The notes beneath the pieces were generated by a model. That model searched no databases and had not been told where the DNA came from. It saw only the letters and a list, made by a program, of their open reading frames with translations. From Aedes albopictus (Eukaryota; Arthropoda; Insecta; Diptera; Culicidae), in NCBI RefSeq assembly GCF_035046485.1, contig NC_085138.1, positions 10,575,823 to 10,639,822 of the forward strand: a DNA stretch of 64,000 nucleotides, in the 5' to 3' direction. Shown here piece by piece: positions 1-11,409 of the stretch (its first letter is position 1; the number at the start of each line of letters is the position of its first letter). The position numbers and the translations under genes were made by a program.

Positions 1-165
1 ATTCAAACGTCATTCTGCTCATGGAACGGGGTGAAGCGGAATGCAGAATCAAAACAAAACAGCTAATCAGGTTACCATCAGTGTGTTTTTCGATGCCCAC
101 AGAGTTACTAGAGAACCCCGTTGGTTTGCATGAGGTGTCGTTCAAACCAACAGGAGTAGACGGTA
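1..165. mobile_element. MITE with CCGTCTACCCC ends, copy 1 (left part outside window)
   Basis: The window opens inside a short non-coding element. Its right half matches the complete copies at 2759-3025 and 59809-60094, including the block that reads TTCAAACGTCATTCTGCTCA and the end GGAGTAGACGG followed by TA. No protein is encoded. The left terminal repeat lies before base 1. Confidence 0.8.
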
Positions 166-990
166 GTTGCGTATAATCCTTATTTCACTTATTCTAACTA
201 ATTATTATTTCGAAATAACTGAGCAACTTGTGAGACTTAATCCCATGTTACCCAAAGTGTCAAAAAATAGCAAATTTCTACTTATAATTCACGTCACGTC
301 AATCGTCGTTCTGGATTTATGTCAAAACAGAATATTATCATCCCCATAATATTTCCAAATGAACTTGAATACCTTCCTTGATCATTTAATACAAAAGTTT
401 ACCAAATTTTTGACCCTCTGAAACAGTCCTGGAAGCCCTGAAAGGCAACCCTCTAAGATCTCGTGAAACCCCCTTCTCTCTCTCTCTCTCTCTCTCTCTC
501 CTAACTTCTTGAAGCGTTCTGAAACTCCTGATGCCCCCTAAAATGCCCAGAATCTCCAAAAATTCCCTCAGACCCTTGGAACTTCTTCAAATATCTCTTT
601 GAGTCCCCTTTGAATCTGAAATACCTTGAAACCACCCCAGAACTAATTTAAAGCTTAAAGTTCAAACTCTCTGAGGCCGTCTATCGCTCTTTCCATAAAA
701 TCCCCCAGTCCTGAGATCTCTTATGTCTCACCCTGGAATCCCGAAACCCCCTGAGACCCTGAAATCCCCTGAAACTCTCTGGAACGTCTTTAAACGTAGG
801 GTTTCACCCTGAAACGTCATAAAATTTCATAAGACTCCCCGATACGCCATAAGACTCTGAAACCCCCTGAAGCGAAACGTTCCTGAAATCTCCTGAGTCG
901 CCCCATTAAAAGCCCCTGAAAACTTACGTAATTCCTCTCACAAGCAACACGTATGTCAAATGAGAGTAACGGCAGCGCAGAGTTTGGTTG
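166..990. repeat. Degenerate GAAACCCCCTGA low-complexity repeat with a (CT)n tract
   Basis: There is no gene here. A pure CT dinucleotide run lies at about 475-500. From about 400 to 900 the sequence is a decayed array of short phrases such as CTGAAACCCC and CTGAAACG. The same type of phrase is better preserved at 57240-57955 and recurs at 1310-1580. Small ORFs in it only reflect the repeat. Confidence 0.6.
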
Positions 991-1189
991 TACCGTCTCC
1001 CCCTGTTGGTTTGATCGCATCTAATCCGAACACTTTTTAATTTGACCCCCGTTAATCTGCACATCGTTCAAACTAGCAAAAAGGGTTACCATCAGTGTGT
1101 TTTTCGACGCCCACAGGGTTACTAGAAGTTCAAATTAAAAAATGAACCCCGTTGGTTTGCATGAGGTGTCGTTCCAACCAACGGAGTTA
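991..1189. mobile_element. MITE with CCGTCTACCCC ends, copy 2 (internally deleted)
   Basis: The left end TACCGTCTCCCCCTGTTGGT and the inner block around AATCTGCACATCGTTCAAAC match the complete copies. The middle block containing the CATTCTGCTCATGG phrase is missing. The right end is worn (CAACGGAGTTAC instead of CAACGGGGGTAGACGGTA). It is an old, broken copy. Confidence 0.75.
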
Positions 1190-1600
1190 CTTTGATGTTA
1201 TTGTGTAGGAGTTAAGTTAAATAAACTTCTATACAACCAAAACTTGCACTGCCGTAACTCTTATATGACAGACGTGTTACTTGGGCTGAGTGCTGATAGC
1301 CCTTAAACGCAATAAAACCTCGGGAAGCCCCCTATCCTCCCAAACTCTCTAAAACGCTCTGCAACCCTGTCCATCGCTCTAAAAAACCTCTAAACACCCT
1401 CATGGAACCTCTGAAACCTCCAGAAACATCCCCGTCAGAAACCCTCATGGAATCTTTTCCAAATGCTCTGATCCCCTTGGAACTTCTTCAAGCGTCCCTA
1501 TGAGTTCCATTTGATACTCTCTGTGATTCCCTGAAATCGTCCCATAACTAATTTAAAGTTCTCCCTGAGGACTTCTCCTAACCCGTTGAAGCCGAAATTT
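1190..1600. other. Non-coding stretch, partly GAAAC-type low-complexity repeat
   Basis: No gene seen. About 1310-1580 repeats the CTGAAACC and CTCTGAAAC phrases found at 400-900. The rest is unique-looking, AT-rich sequence. Confidence 0.45.
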
Positions 1601-1840
1601 TTCCAAGCGTAATTATAGAGCTTTTTATACGTACTTAAAGACACATTTAATGCATTCCAGTGAGCTATTTGCTCTTTGAAGGAAGCACGACACTAGACAA
1701 CAACGGACTAGCACGCAACGCCCAGTGGCACAGTCGAAAACTTTTCTTGACAGCTGCGGCGGGAATCGAACCCGCGCTCCTCAGCACGATGCGACTAAAG
1801 GCTTGGTGACTTTAGCCGCATGACCACGAAGCCACACACT
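1600..1840 (-). mobile_element. tRNA-derived SINE
   Basis: Read on the minus strand, the head from about 1838 to 1752 looks like a tRNA. It has an A-box-like GTGGCTTCGTGGTCATGCGG and a perfect T-arm stem-loop, GCGGGTTCGATTCCCGC, at 1775-1759, which is a B box. The anticodon-arm region is long and degenerate (class II-like), no normal cloverleaf forms, and the tRNA part runs straight into about 150 bp of unrelated body. That arrangement fits a tRNA-derived SINE transcribed by Pol III (Feilai-type SINEs are known in Aedes), not a working tRNA gene. The exact family and the 3' boundary near 1600 are inferred. Confidence 0.6.
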
Positions 1841-1900
1841 GTAGTTTTGATGCTCAACAGCACAAAAAGGGTAAAATATGATATAGAATATTTTTTCAAG

Positions 1901-2660
1901 ATATCCTAGGTCATCCAAACTGTTTTTGAGTTTATATCCTAAAGTCTATGGGTGTAACAGCAACTTTTTTCATTATACAAAGCTACGATTTGTATTCCAT
2001 CATGTCTAGTAAGTCTTCTGAAAATTCAAAAGACAGTATCAGATCAATCGGGATATCCTAGGTCGTTCAAACTGTTTTCGAGTTTGAATCCTTAAGTCTA
2101 CGGGTGCAACAGTAACTTTTTACATTATACAAAGCTACGAGTTGTATTCTATAATGTCCAGTAAGTCTTCTGAAAGTTCAATCGCCAGTATCTGATCTGT
2201 TGGGATATACCAGGTCATGCAAATCATTCTTGAGATTGCATCCTGAAGTCTACGGGTGTAACGGTAACTTCTTTCATTATACAAAGCTAAAATTTGTATT
2301 CTTTCATGTCCAATAAGTCTTTTGAAAGTTCAAAAGACAGTATCAGATCAGTCGGGATATCTTAGGTCATCGAAACTGTTTATGGGTTAAAATCCTAAAG
2401 TCTACGGGTGTAACAGCAACTTTTTTCATTATACAAAGCTACGATTTGTATTCTATCATGTCCAGTAAGTCTTCTGAAAGTTCAATAAACAGTATCAGAT
2501 CAGATAGGATATCCTAGGTCATCCAAACTGTTCTTGAGTTTGTATCCTAAAACCTACGGATGTAACGGTAACTTCTTTCATTATACAAAGAATGTTCAGT
2601 AAATTTTCTGAATGTTCAATGAACTTCATCAGATCGGCTGGGGTCAATATTATTACTATT
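1901..2660. repeat. 152-bp tandem array, about five units
   Basis: Units begin with a phrase like ATATCCTAGGTCATCCAAAC at 1901, 2053, 2205, 2357 and 2509. The spacing is exactly 152 bp every time. Each unit also carries GTCTACGGGTGTAAC and CATTATACAAAGCTA phrases. The last unit is shortened by an internal deletion. There is no coding potential. A much more diverged relative lies at 53819-55332. Confidence 0.9.
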
Positions 2661-2758
2661 ACTATTATGATGTTTGAAATCGTGCTTCTACAGCAATTGA
2701 AGTTTTTGTATGGGCTATATGGTTCCCGACTAGAAAATTATATCAAGTTTATATCAAA

Positions 2759-3025
2759 CCGTCTACCCCTGTTGGTTTGACCGCATCTAATCTGAACACT
2801 TTTTGATTTGAACCCCTCTAATCTGCACATCGTTCAATCTAAAATGGTTCAAACGTCATTCTGCTCATGGAACGGGGTGAAACGGATCGCAGAATCAAAA
2901 CAAAACAGCAAAAAGGGTTACCAGCAGTGTGTTTTTCGATGACCACAGAGTTACTAGAAGTTCAAATTAAAAATGAACCCCGTTGGTTTGCATGAGGTGT
3001 CGTTCAAACCAACAGGGGTAGACGG
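2759..3025. mobile_element. MITE with CCGTCTACCCC ends, copy 3 (complete)
   Basis: Terminal inverted repeats CCGTCTACCCCTGTTGGTTT and its reverse complement bound 267 bp. The right flank is TA; the left flank is AA, probably a mutated TA. The interior is non-coding and matches the copies at 1-165, 991-1189 and (inverted) 59809-60094. A TA duplication suggests mobilisation by a Tc1/mariner-like or other TA-targeting transposase, which is inference. Confidence 0.88.
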
Positions 3026-4070
3026 TATTGTGTTATGATGTTATAATATTTTTCTATAACTTATTATGTTATAAACTAGGTGCAGAATTATGTTAAAATA
3101 ACTAAAATTGTAACAAAATGTACACTGGTCCAATTAAGATTATAACCTATTGTGTTATAATGATATCAAAATTATAACAAAATGAGATATAAATGTTAGC
3201 CTCAGGAATACTAGTTTCTATCAAAATTTGATACAACCTTGTAACATTATTTTTCAAACGTCGAAGACTCAAAACTAAATTATAATACAATGAGTTATCA
3301 AACAACATTAATAACACAATGTGATATAATTGAGTTATAGTATTTTGAAAACATCAAGGTTGTTGAACATAATTATATCACAATCAGTTATAAATATCAT
3401 GGTTTGTTAGGATTTTGTTATATTTTTGTTACAATTTTATAGTCGGGTTATGTTGTGTAATCTATTATACTAACTCGAGCTCACAAACTACAATCAGAGA
3501 CTATGACATAGCTTCAGGACATTCAAAATCGTACATACTGACCTGCAATATGGACAACATGCAACATGGAGTCTACAGCCGTAAGAATATCTTTTTTGCT
3601 GTTGTGATTTACACATCATTACCAACCGTAATTATGTATCTATTTCATTTATTTAGCGTTAATAACAATTATAATAAAACTGATTCAACAATTCTGCACT
3701 CTAACACTGGGTTGTGGCCGCAGTCCTTATACTCGGCCGTGTCCCATATTTACCTTCATATTTGTGTACCTTAGCTGGAAGTTCTTAGTAGTTTAGTAAT
3801 CTTGCAATATCTCAAAGGTATTTTGGAATGGCTCTGAGTTTCACAGAAATTCACGGATCTGGCTGGGTTAGCCTAGGTAACAGAACTTTTTAGAGCACAA
3901 ATAATGACTACAACGAATGCAGATTAAAAAAAAAGAGTTTCATAAAAGTTTGAACAACTTTAAATGTTTGCAAGGTAGAGAACAATGCCTATTACAATGA
4001 ATATTAGTAAATATGGTTCACTAGCTGTCCCGGCAAACTTGATCTTGCCAAGCTGTGGCGGTTTGACAAC
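3026..4070. other. AT-rich non-coding stretch with TTATAACA motifs
   Basis: No supported gene. From 3028 to about 3460 short motifs such as ATTGTGTTATA and its complement recur many times, giving local hairpin potential. The 119-codon ORF at 3415-3774 matches no family I know and has the composition of random AT-rich DNA. Confidence 0.5.
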
Positions 4071-4202
4071 GGTCCACTGCACGAGTTTATGCTGGCCTGC
4101 TCACTCTCACAGAAAATTTGACGTTTGAGAGGTGCCGGCACCGCTCAAACGTCAATTTTTCGGCGAGAGTAAGCAGGCCATCATAAATTCGTGCAGTGGA
4201 CC
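4071..4202. mobile_element. 132-bp palindromic MITE
   Basis: The sequence from GGTCCACTGCACGAGTTTAT to its near-perfect reverse complement, ending GTGCAGTGGACC, forms a hairpin with arms of about 60 bp and a loop near GAGGTGCCGGCACC. It is non-coding. It has no obvious target duplication, so the superfamily is unknown. Confidence 0.75.
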
Positions 4203-4423
4203 ATAGGGCAGTGCATGAAATTATCTCCTTCTCTTTCACTCTTACAGAAATTTTGTAAACAACAAGGCCAAGAAACGTCAAAATCCCATACAAATTCAAA
4301 ACAGTGCGGTGCCCTATTGTTGGGTTCATTGCAGCACGGCATTCTAGATCGGTTTTATTGCGATCGTGTTGATTTTCTTCCCAGTTCATAAAAAATCAAG
4401 TTTTTATCAATTTTCTTACTTTT
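4203..4423. other. Short non-coding spacer
   Basis: This lies between the 132-bp palindrome and the GCCTTTCTCGT repeat. No gene or known repeat is recognised. Confidence 0.4.
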
Positions 4424-6440
4424 TGCCTTTCTCGTACACTAAGTGTACTGGAAAGGCTATATGTTCACTCCAAAAATGACTTTTTGATAGGAGGATCGAG
4501 TCACATATACCAATCAACTCAGCTCGACGAATTCAGGTGATGTCTGTGTGTGTGTATGTGTGTGTGTGTGTGAGTATGTGTATGTACAATTAAACTCACA
4601 TCACTTTTTGACAGTAAACCTCAACCGATTTTAATGACCGACGGTTCATTCGACGCGGATTCTGGTCCCATTGTTTCCTATTGAAAATGGCTCGAATCGC
4701 TTTAGCCGTTCCGGAGTAATGGCCATTTAGGTGTTCCGGACCGGTACCCCAGGAAGGGGCCGGATATGAAAATGCTACAAAACTATGCATGCGACACATC
4801 AGACCGCGGCTTTTTCGATAACCTGACGAACGGTAAGCAGGAAAATAGTGTCAGGCCATATCTGAACCGGTAGTGTTCCGGAATCGGTTCCGGATGTCCC
4901 GCTGGAAGTGGAAAAATATAAAAGTGATCCAAATCCATGCATGAGACACATCAAATAGTGGCTTTTTCGATAACTTGATGAACGGTTAGCAATAAAATGG
5001 TTTCAGACTATATTTAGGAAAACCAGTATTATTCCGGAACCTGTTCCGTGTGTCCCGCCGGAAGTGGTCAAATGTAGATGGGAACCAAACCCATGCATGC
5101 GACACATCAAATACCAGCTTTTTCGATAACCTGAAGAACGTTAAGCAGGAAAATTGCCTTAGATCACAGCAGAGACTACCGGTAGTGTTCCGGAACCGGT
5201 TCCGGATGCCACGCCGGAAGTGGCCAAATATAAAATTGAACCAAACCCATGCATGCGACACATCAAATCGCGGCTCTTCAGATAACCTGATGAACGGTTA
5301 GCCAGAAAATGGTTTCAGACCATATTTGGTACAACCAGCAGTATTCCGGAATCGGTTCTGGATGTACTGCTGGAAGTAGTCAAATACACGCATGCAACAC
5401 ATTAAATCGTGGCTTTTTTTATAATCTGATGAACGGTTTGCAAGAACACAGCCTTTGATCACATCAGAGACTACCGGTAGTCTCCCAGAACCACTTCACA
5501 TCAAACCACGGCTTTTTCGATGACCTGATGAACGGTTTACAATAAAATAGTCTCAGATCACATTAGAGACTACCGGTAGTGTTCCAGAACCCGTTTTGTG
5601 TGTCCCGCCAGAATGACCAAAATGTAAAATGAATCAAATCCATGCATGTACAATTTTCGGATTTTCGGAAAACCTGTTGAACAGTTAGCAAGAAACTCGT
5701 CTCAGACCATATTCAGGTCTTGGAACCGGTTCCGGGTATCTCATAGGAAGTGGTAAAACAGTGAAAATAATCAATACAAGCGATAAATATGTGTAAGAGA
5801 ACAAAATCTTGACAAAACTGAAGCAGGCTCATCAAATCACACCTTTTCAAATTCCTGAGGTGTAAATATACAGTAGAATGAGGGTTGCATGGGAAAATTG
5901 AAATTTAATCGCATCAACATCGAACAGAATTTTTCAACCCCCTTTTGCGCCTAAAATTACTGCGCAAAATTTTGATCCGGCAGGTTGCTCCTCGCGCTCT
6001 GTGATATGGTTCAAATTTGAATTGGATTCAGTATGGGAAATTTCACTTGCTTTCATTTTTTGTCAAATTTTATGAATCTAGTAACCAGTAAAGTGTGCAG
6101 GAGAAAGTTTATCGAAGACTGTAAAGTGATTTTTGGTTGTAAATGAAACTATATTTTAGCTTGTTATTATCGTCTTGGTATTGAACGGCCTCCAGTAATA
6201 GTAAAGGTGGTCACGCAGTCAACTAAGAGGTCTGATATTTTTCAGCTCTGCCTATACATTGAACATAACGGCGGAAATATTTATGTGCCAACAATAAGTT
6301 TCCCATGTCGATGATGGCTTGGATGAAATTCTTGCTTTTATAAATAAAGTATTCACAGGATTCAGGATGCTTACGTCGACGGAAATATCATGAGTACATG
6401 TTCGACGAGAAAGGCACTATCACCGCTAGGTGGATTAATC
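4424..6440. mobile_element. Dispersed Aedes-type repeat with TGCCTTTCTCGT inverted ends
   Basis: The left end TGCCTTTCTCGT (4424) and ACGAGAAAGGCA (6405-6416) are perfect 12-bp inverted repeats. Outside the right end is the phrase ATCACCGCTAGGTGG, which also follows the end at 59106-59140. I recognise the left 100 bp and the right-end phrase as a very abundant Aedes repeat. It encodes no protein. It carries a (TG)n tract at 4540-4585 and a tandem array at 4809-5800. A left-end fragment of the same family is at 62354-62445. Confidence 0.65.
4809..5800. repeat. Tandem array of ~150-bp units inside the dispersed repeat
   Basis: The phrase GGCTTTTTCGATAACCTGA begins units near 4809, 4961, 5117, 5273, 5412 and 5511, with a last worn unit near 5655. 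Spacings run from about 99 to 156 bp, most near 150. Each unit also has GGTAGTGTTCCGGAACCGG-like and CATGCATGCGACACATCAAA phrases. Short ORFs on both strands are by-products of the repeat. Confidence 0.85.
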
Positions 6441-7760
6441 CGGGTTTTTAGATGATTTTCACAAGTTTTACTACTTATAGACACATCCGCCATGAATACG
6501 AATCGAACCATGCAAGGGTCATTCTGATCGGTTCATTCATTCGTGAGTTTTGTTGCCTCAAAGGGACTTCAAACTCATTTTTATATAGATAGAATATGTA
6601 TCATTATTCAGTGTAGCAGGCTAGCATTGCAAGTGTACATATCAAGTTGTTACTCCATGAAAGATTGGATGAACTAAATTATCACAAATCTATCATGAAG
6701 TGACCCTTGACAGTTAAGAGGTTCATGGATCCTATTTGGTTGTGTAACGTGACTATATAAAACGAAATCACCTCGTGTTATAGTGGTTTCATAACAGTAA
6801 GAATAACCCATAAGCCATAATATCCCTAAAATATATACCAACGCTTATTGTTCCTCGAACTACTTTGGTGAATACAGTGAATGTAACACTACTTAACGTA
6901 CTGGCAAAAGCTATTATCACAAGTTTAGACCTGAAGTTATTGCTTCCGAAGTAGCTTCTTGGTTGATCTGAAATATCTCAAAACTATCTAGGAATGACTC
7001 ATGAAATGCCTGCGGGATTACAGATTACAGCTGGATGTGTAATGTTACAGTTCGTTGTGAGAATAACTATTGCTAATGTCAAAAGCTTAACTCCAGGGCA
7101 GTTTTTGACGACCTTAATGTCCCAAAGGTTTATAATAATATCAAGTAGACTTTAGAATGATCCAATAACTACGGTTAAGGACATAGTTGCAGGGGTTTCA
7201 AAATGGCAGCGAGTATGGCAGCCAGTCTCCCCCTTACACCTCACTCCCCTCACCACAGTCATCGAATAGCGTGGAGGCTGCTGAACAAATTCTCCTATTT
7301 TTTCTTGCTTACCTTGTAGAAATGCACTCAGGTTGCTACTTGTGGTAGACAACTATATTTCTCATCCGTCGGGAAGCATTACTTTTAATTTTTCACTTTA
7401 TTTTCACTATTCCGTGCCAAAAAGAGGCACTCACTGCACTTTTTTATCTTCGGCAAGTACGTCGCCAATTTTTTTAAATCAGTTTTTATTAGTCGTCCAA
7501 ACAACATAGCACTGAGATAAGTTGATCGATTATTTGAAACTATTATTACTTTCACCTAACCACCCGTTTACCGCGAAAAACCGACGCGTTTTCCACTTTT
7601 TTGGTCGAAAACTCGAATCAATTTCAATCGCGGTTCTTTAAAACGAAAAAACGTACCGTGAAACTGGGTGATGTTGTTCAACGCAGGGTAAAATTGATCA
7701 AACCGTTGTACACGTTTATCGCGAAACAAGGCTGTATTTTTGTCAAACATTGTAACTATT
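6441..7760. other. Non-coding stretch, nothing recognised
   Basis: No ORF over 70 codons with family resemblance, no terminal repeats and no tandem structure were seen. The part at 7150-7340 is somewhat GC-richer but shows no splice-framed coding sequence. Confidence 0.4.
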
Positions 7761-7764
7761 TTAA

Positions 7765-7879
7765 CCCTTCAGCGCGCGCGCTGTTGTAAAAAGTACAACA
7801 CTACCAAAAAACCTCGGTTTTCGTATATAGCACGAGCGCGGTGCAGTTTCGGTCGCTTGATGGCGCGCGTCCTGGAAGG
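7765..7879. mobile_element. GC-rich TTAA-flanked MITE, copy A
   Basis: TTAA (7761-7764) is followed by CCCTTCAGCGCGCGCGC. The right side ends GGCGCGCGTCCTGGAAGG before TTAA (7880-7883). The ends are imperfect inverted repeats. The same element lies in reverse orientation at 57504-57618, also between two TTAA sites. It is non-coding. TTAA duplication is the hallmark of piggyBac-type transposition, so a piggyBac-like transposase probably moved it. Confidence 0.8.
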
Positions 7880-7883
7880 TTAA

Positions 7884-10800
7884 GAGCCAGTTCGCGAGAG
7901 CCGCAACCCCTTCTTGTATCGATGTGCTCCGATTGAGCTGAAATTTTCAGGGTATGGTTTTCCATATAAAAGATGATATCTGGCCGATTTTCAGATTTTT
8001 CCGTTAGGGGGAAGTGGGGTAAAATAGCCCTCAAAGATTTCATGTCTAAAAATAGGTAAAATCACTAAAATCGCAATAACTTCCGCAAAAGTTAACGGAT
8101 TCAGCTGAAATTTTGCATGGACACTCTACTCCTATGGCACTTCCATTTAAGCCAAGCGTTGGATATTCTTTGATATTTAATTTGAAGAAATAGGTTATTT
8201 TCATAATTTTTTTGACGATTGTCAGGGCGCCTGTTTTCGTACCAACAGAACTAGGATGAAAAACTGAGTACTACGTTTTGAAGGATTACCCAAGAGCTTT
8301 CATTTGATATGTGACCCAGAGGCGCCAACTTAAAAACTTTCGAAAAAAATTTTTTTTTTTCTCGGGGTATGCATTTTACCCCATATTTTTAGTGTCTAAA
8401 GAAGTGTTGTCGCAAATTATGACAACGTTATTTAACTTTCAAGGGTTTTTCTTCAATATTAATTCAACAGAAAAATGATGACTAAGAAATGCAATTATTA
8501 GATTTTTTCATTTGGGGAAAGTAGGGTAAAACGGACTAACTCAACCTCCTTTCGAAATAATGTTGCTACGATGTTCTCTGATCGGACTCGAATTTTCAGA
8601 GTTCTTTATTCTACTCAAGAATAGATTCTTTATCACATATTATTTTTTTATTCTAGAGAGGATAACGGGGTAAAACAATTCTCAGAAAAAAAATGTTGAA
8701 AATAATCAAAATTTCAAAACCTACAAATGCTTTGGTAAAACTGGGCGAAATTTCATGAAATTAGAAAAAAATCTTATTTTTTATTGCTTATTCAAATGAG
8801 CAAGTCTGACAACATTTTGACGTCGAAAAATGTCACAGATTAGCACGTTGTGTATGATTTACCGGATTCTTTCTCGATTTTTATTTGACATGCATCTACG
8901 GTTCAATTTTCTCTTTTTTCTCGTGAAAGTTGCTGCAGTGCACAATGGTCCACGAAAAAGATTTAAGAGGAAAGATGCATTTAGCGCCTTCAAATGATTT
9001 TTTGGACAAATATGGGTTACTACAAAGTTGTTCCCAAAAGTAAGGCCCTCTTTTCAATGTACATAAAAATTAGGGTGGTCCATATTTTCAAAGAAATTGG
9101 GAACCAAACTTTTTTATTTGCTAGAATAACTGTATACATTCTTCGAGAAAGTTGTAGATCTATCAATTTTGAGCAAGTTTCCTGAAGACACTTTTTATGT
9201 TTTTATTTCAAAGACCGATCTAGAGATATTTTTCTGAATAAACTTAGGGTGGTTCAAGAAAAACCGGTTTTGTGGCGTTAACTTTTTCAGTTTCGATTTT
9301 TCATCAAAGTCGCCCAAGAAACACTTGTAGAGCATTTGAAGACGCGTCGTTTCATGCGCTGAAATGGTCTTTATCTCTTTTGGTTCAATAGTTACAGGTG
9401 TTTTACCTAAAAAATCATATTTTTTTTGAAAAGGTGATATGATCGATTGGTGTGTGAAAAATGCTTGAAAAGTGCCTATTTTTTCTAGAAAATCGTCAAT
9501 ATATTTTGAACGGAATGACGAATCAACATTCCCAGCGCGTGCGTTATTTTTGACGTGTTCTTAAATGGTTCTTAGACAACTTTTACGTGAAATTTGAAAC
9601 AAAAAAGATAAAGATAAAGGGGGACGCTAGAACAAATAGTTTTATTGCTTTTTCTTTTTTGTTTAAAATTTCTCGTCTAAGTCGCGTAAGAACCACTTTT
9701 ACAGCTTCCAAAAAAGCGCATTTTCGTTCGCTGAGAATGTTGCTACGTCATTCCGTTCAAAAGTTATTGATGATTATCTAGAAAAAAAAATAGGTACTTT
9801 TCAAGTATTTTTCACTTGAGTTACAAAAAAAAACACCCCTCTAATTTTTTGATATGTTTTATAACAACGTTTCTTCTTTTGAATGCGGGCAAAAGATAAT
9901 TTTTATGATTGCCCCAACCCGTCATAACACCTTTTCAAAAAACTATGCTCTACAAATGTTTCTTGGGTGACTTTGATGAAAAATCGAAACTGAAACAGTT
10001 AACGCCAGAAAACTGATTTTTCTTGAACCACCCTAAGTTTATTCAGAAAAAAATCTCCAGATTGGTAAATTTTAAAGCTACATGAAAAGTGTCTTCAGGA
10101 AATTGTTAAAGAAATGATAGATCTACAACTTTCCCGAAGAATGTATACAGTTATTCTTGCAAATAAAAAAGTTTGGTTCCCAATTTCTTTGAAAATATGG
10201 ACCACCCTAATTTTTATGTACATTGAAAAGAGGGCCTGATTTTTGGGAACAACTTTGTTGAAGACCATATTTTTTCAAAAAATCATTTGAAGGCGCTGAA
10301 TGCATCTTTCCTCGTAAATCTTTTTCGTGGACCATTGTGCACTGCTGCAACTTTCACGAGAAAAAAAGAGAGAAAATTGAACCGGAGATGCATGTCAAAA
10401 GAAAAATCGAGAAAGAATCCGGTAAATCACACACGTGCTAATCTGTGACATTTCTCGACGTCAAAATGTTGTCAGACTTGCTCATTTGAATAAGCAATAA
10501 AAAATAAGATTTTTTTTCTAATTTCATGAAATTGCGCCAAGTTTTACCAAAGCATTTGTAGGTTTTGAAATTTTGATTATTTTCAACATTTTTTTTGAGA
10601 ATTGTTTTACCCCGTTATCCTCTGTAGAATAAAAAAATAATATGTGATAAAGAATCTATTCTTGAGTAGAATAAAGAACTCTGAAAATTCGAGTCCGATC
10701 AGAGAACATCGTAGCAACATTATTTCGAAAGGAGGTTGAGTTAGTCCGTTTTACCCTACTTTCCCCAAATGAAAAAATCTAATAATTGCATTTCTTAGTC

Positions 10801-11405
10801 ATCATTTTTCTGTTGAATTAATATTGAAGAAAAACCCTTGAAAGTTAAATAACGTTGTCATAATTTGCGACAACACTTCTTTAGACACTAAAAATATGGG
10901 GTAAAATGCATACCCCGAGAAAAAAAAAAATTTTTCGAAAGTTTTTAAGTTGGCGCCTCTGGGTCACATATCAAATGAAAGCTCTTGGGTAATCCTTCAA
11001 AACGTAGTTCTCAGTTTTTCATCCTAGTTCTGTTGGTACGAAAACAGGCGCCCTTAAAATCGTCAAAAAAATTATGAAAATAACCTATTTCTTCAAATTA
11101 AATATCATAGAATATCCAACGCTTGGCTTAAATGGAAGTGCCATAAGAGTAGAGTGTCCATACAAAATTTCAGCTGAATCCGTTAACTTTTGTGGAAGTT
11201 ATTGCGATTTTAGTGATTTTACCTATTTTTAGACAAGAAATCTTTGAGGGCTATTTTACCCCACTTCCCCCTAACGGAAAAATCTGAAAATCGGCCAGAT
11301 ATCATCTTTTATATGGAAAACCATACCCTGAAAATTTCAGCTCAATCGGAGCACATCGATTCCACTTCCTTTGGAAAGGGGGTCGCGGTTCTCGCGAACT
11401 GGCTC
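7884..11405. mobile_element. 3.5-kb fold-back element with ~1.6-kb arms, TTAA-flanked
   Basis: The sequence from GAGCCAGTTCGCGAGAGCCG (7884) inward is the reverse complement, with scattered differences, of the sequence ending GCGAACTGGCTC (11405). The match continues almost to the centre: the arms can be followed to about 9528 and 9745, leaving a loop of about 215 bp. Small differences between arms (for example around 7905-7920 against 11360-11390) show they have diverged. TTAA sits at both edges (7880-7883 and 11406-11409). No transposase-like ORF is present on either strand; the longest ORFs are under 85 codons and mirror each other. It is a non-autonomous fold-back element, probably moved by a TTAA-specific transposase. 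Confidence 0.85.
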
Positions 11406-11409
11406 TTAA

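Noticed and set aside
1752..1838. Functional tRNA gene on the minus strand
   Set aside because: The acceptor stem and anticodon arm do not form properly and the tRNA part runs on into a SINE body.
3415..3774. 119-codon ORF as a host gene
   Set aside because: Random AT-rich composition, no recognised motif, no splice or promoter context.
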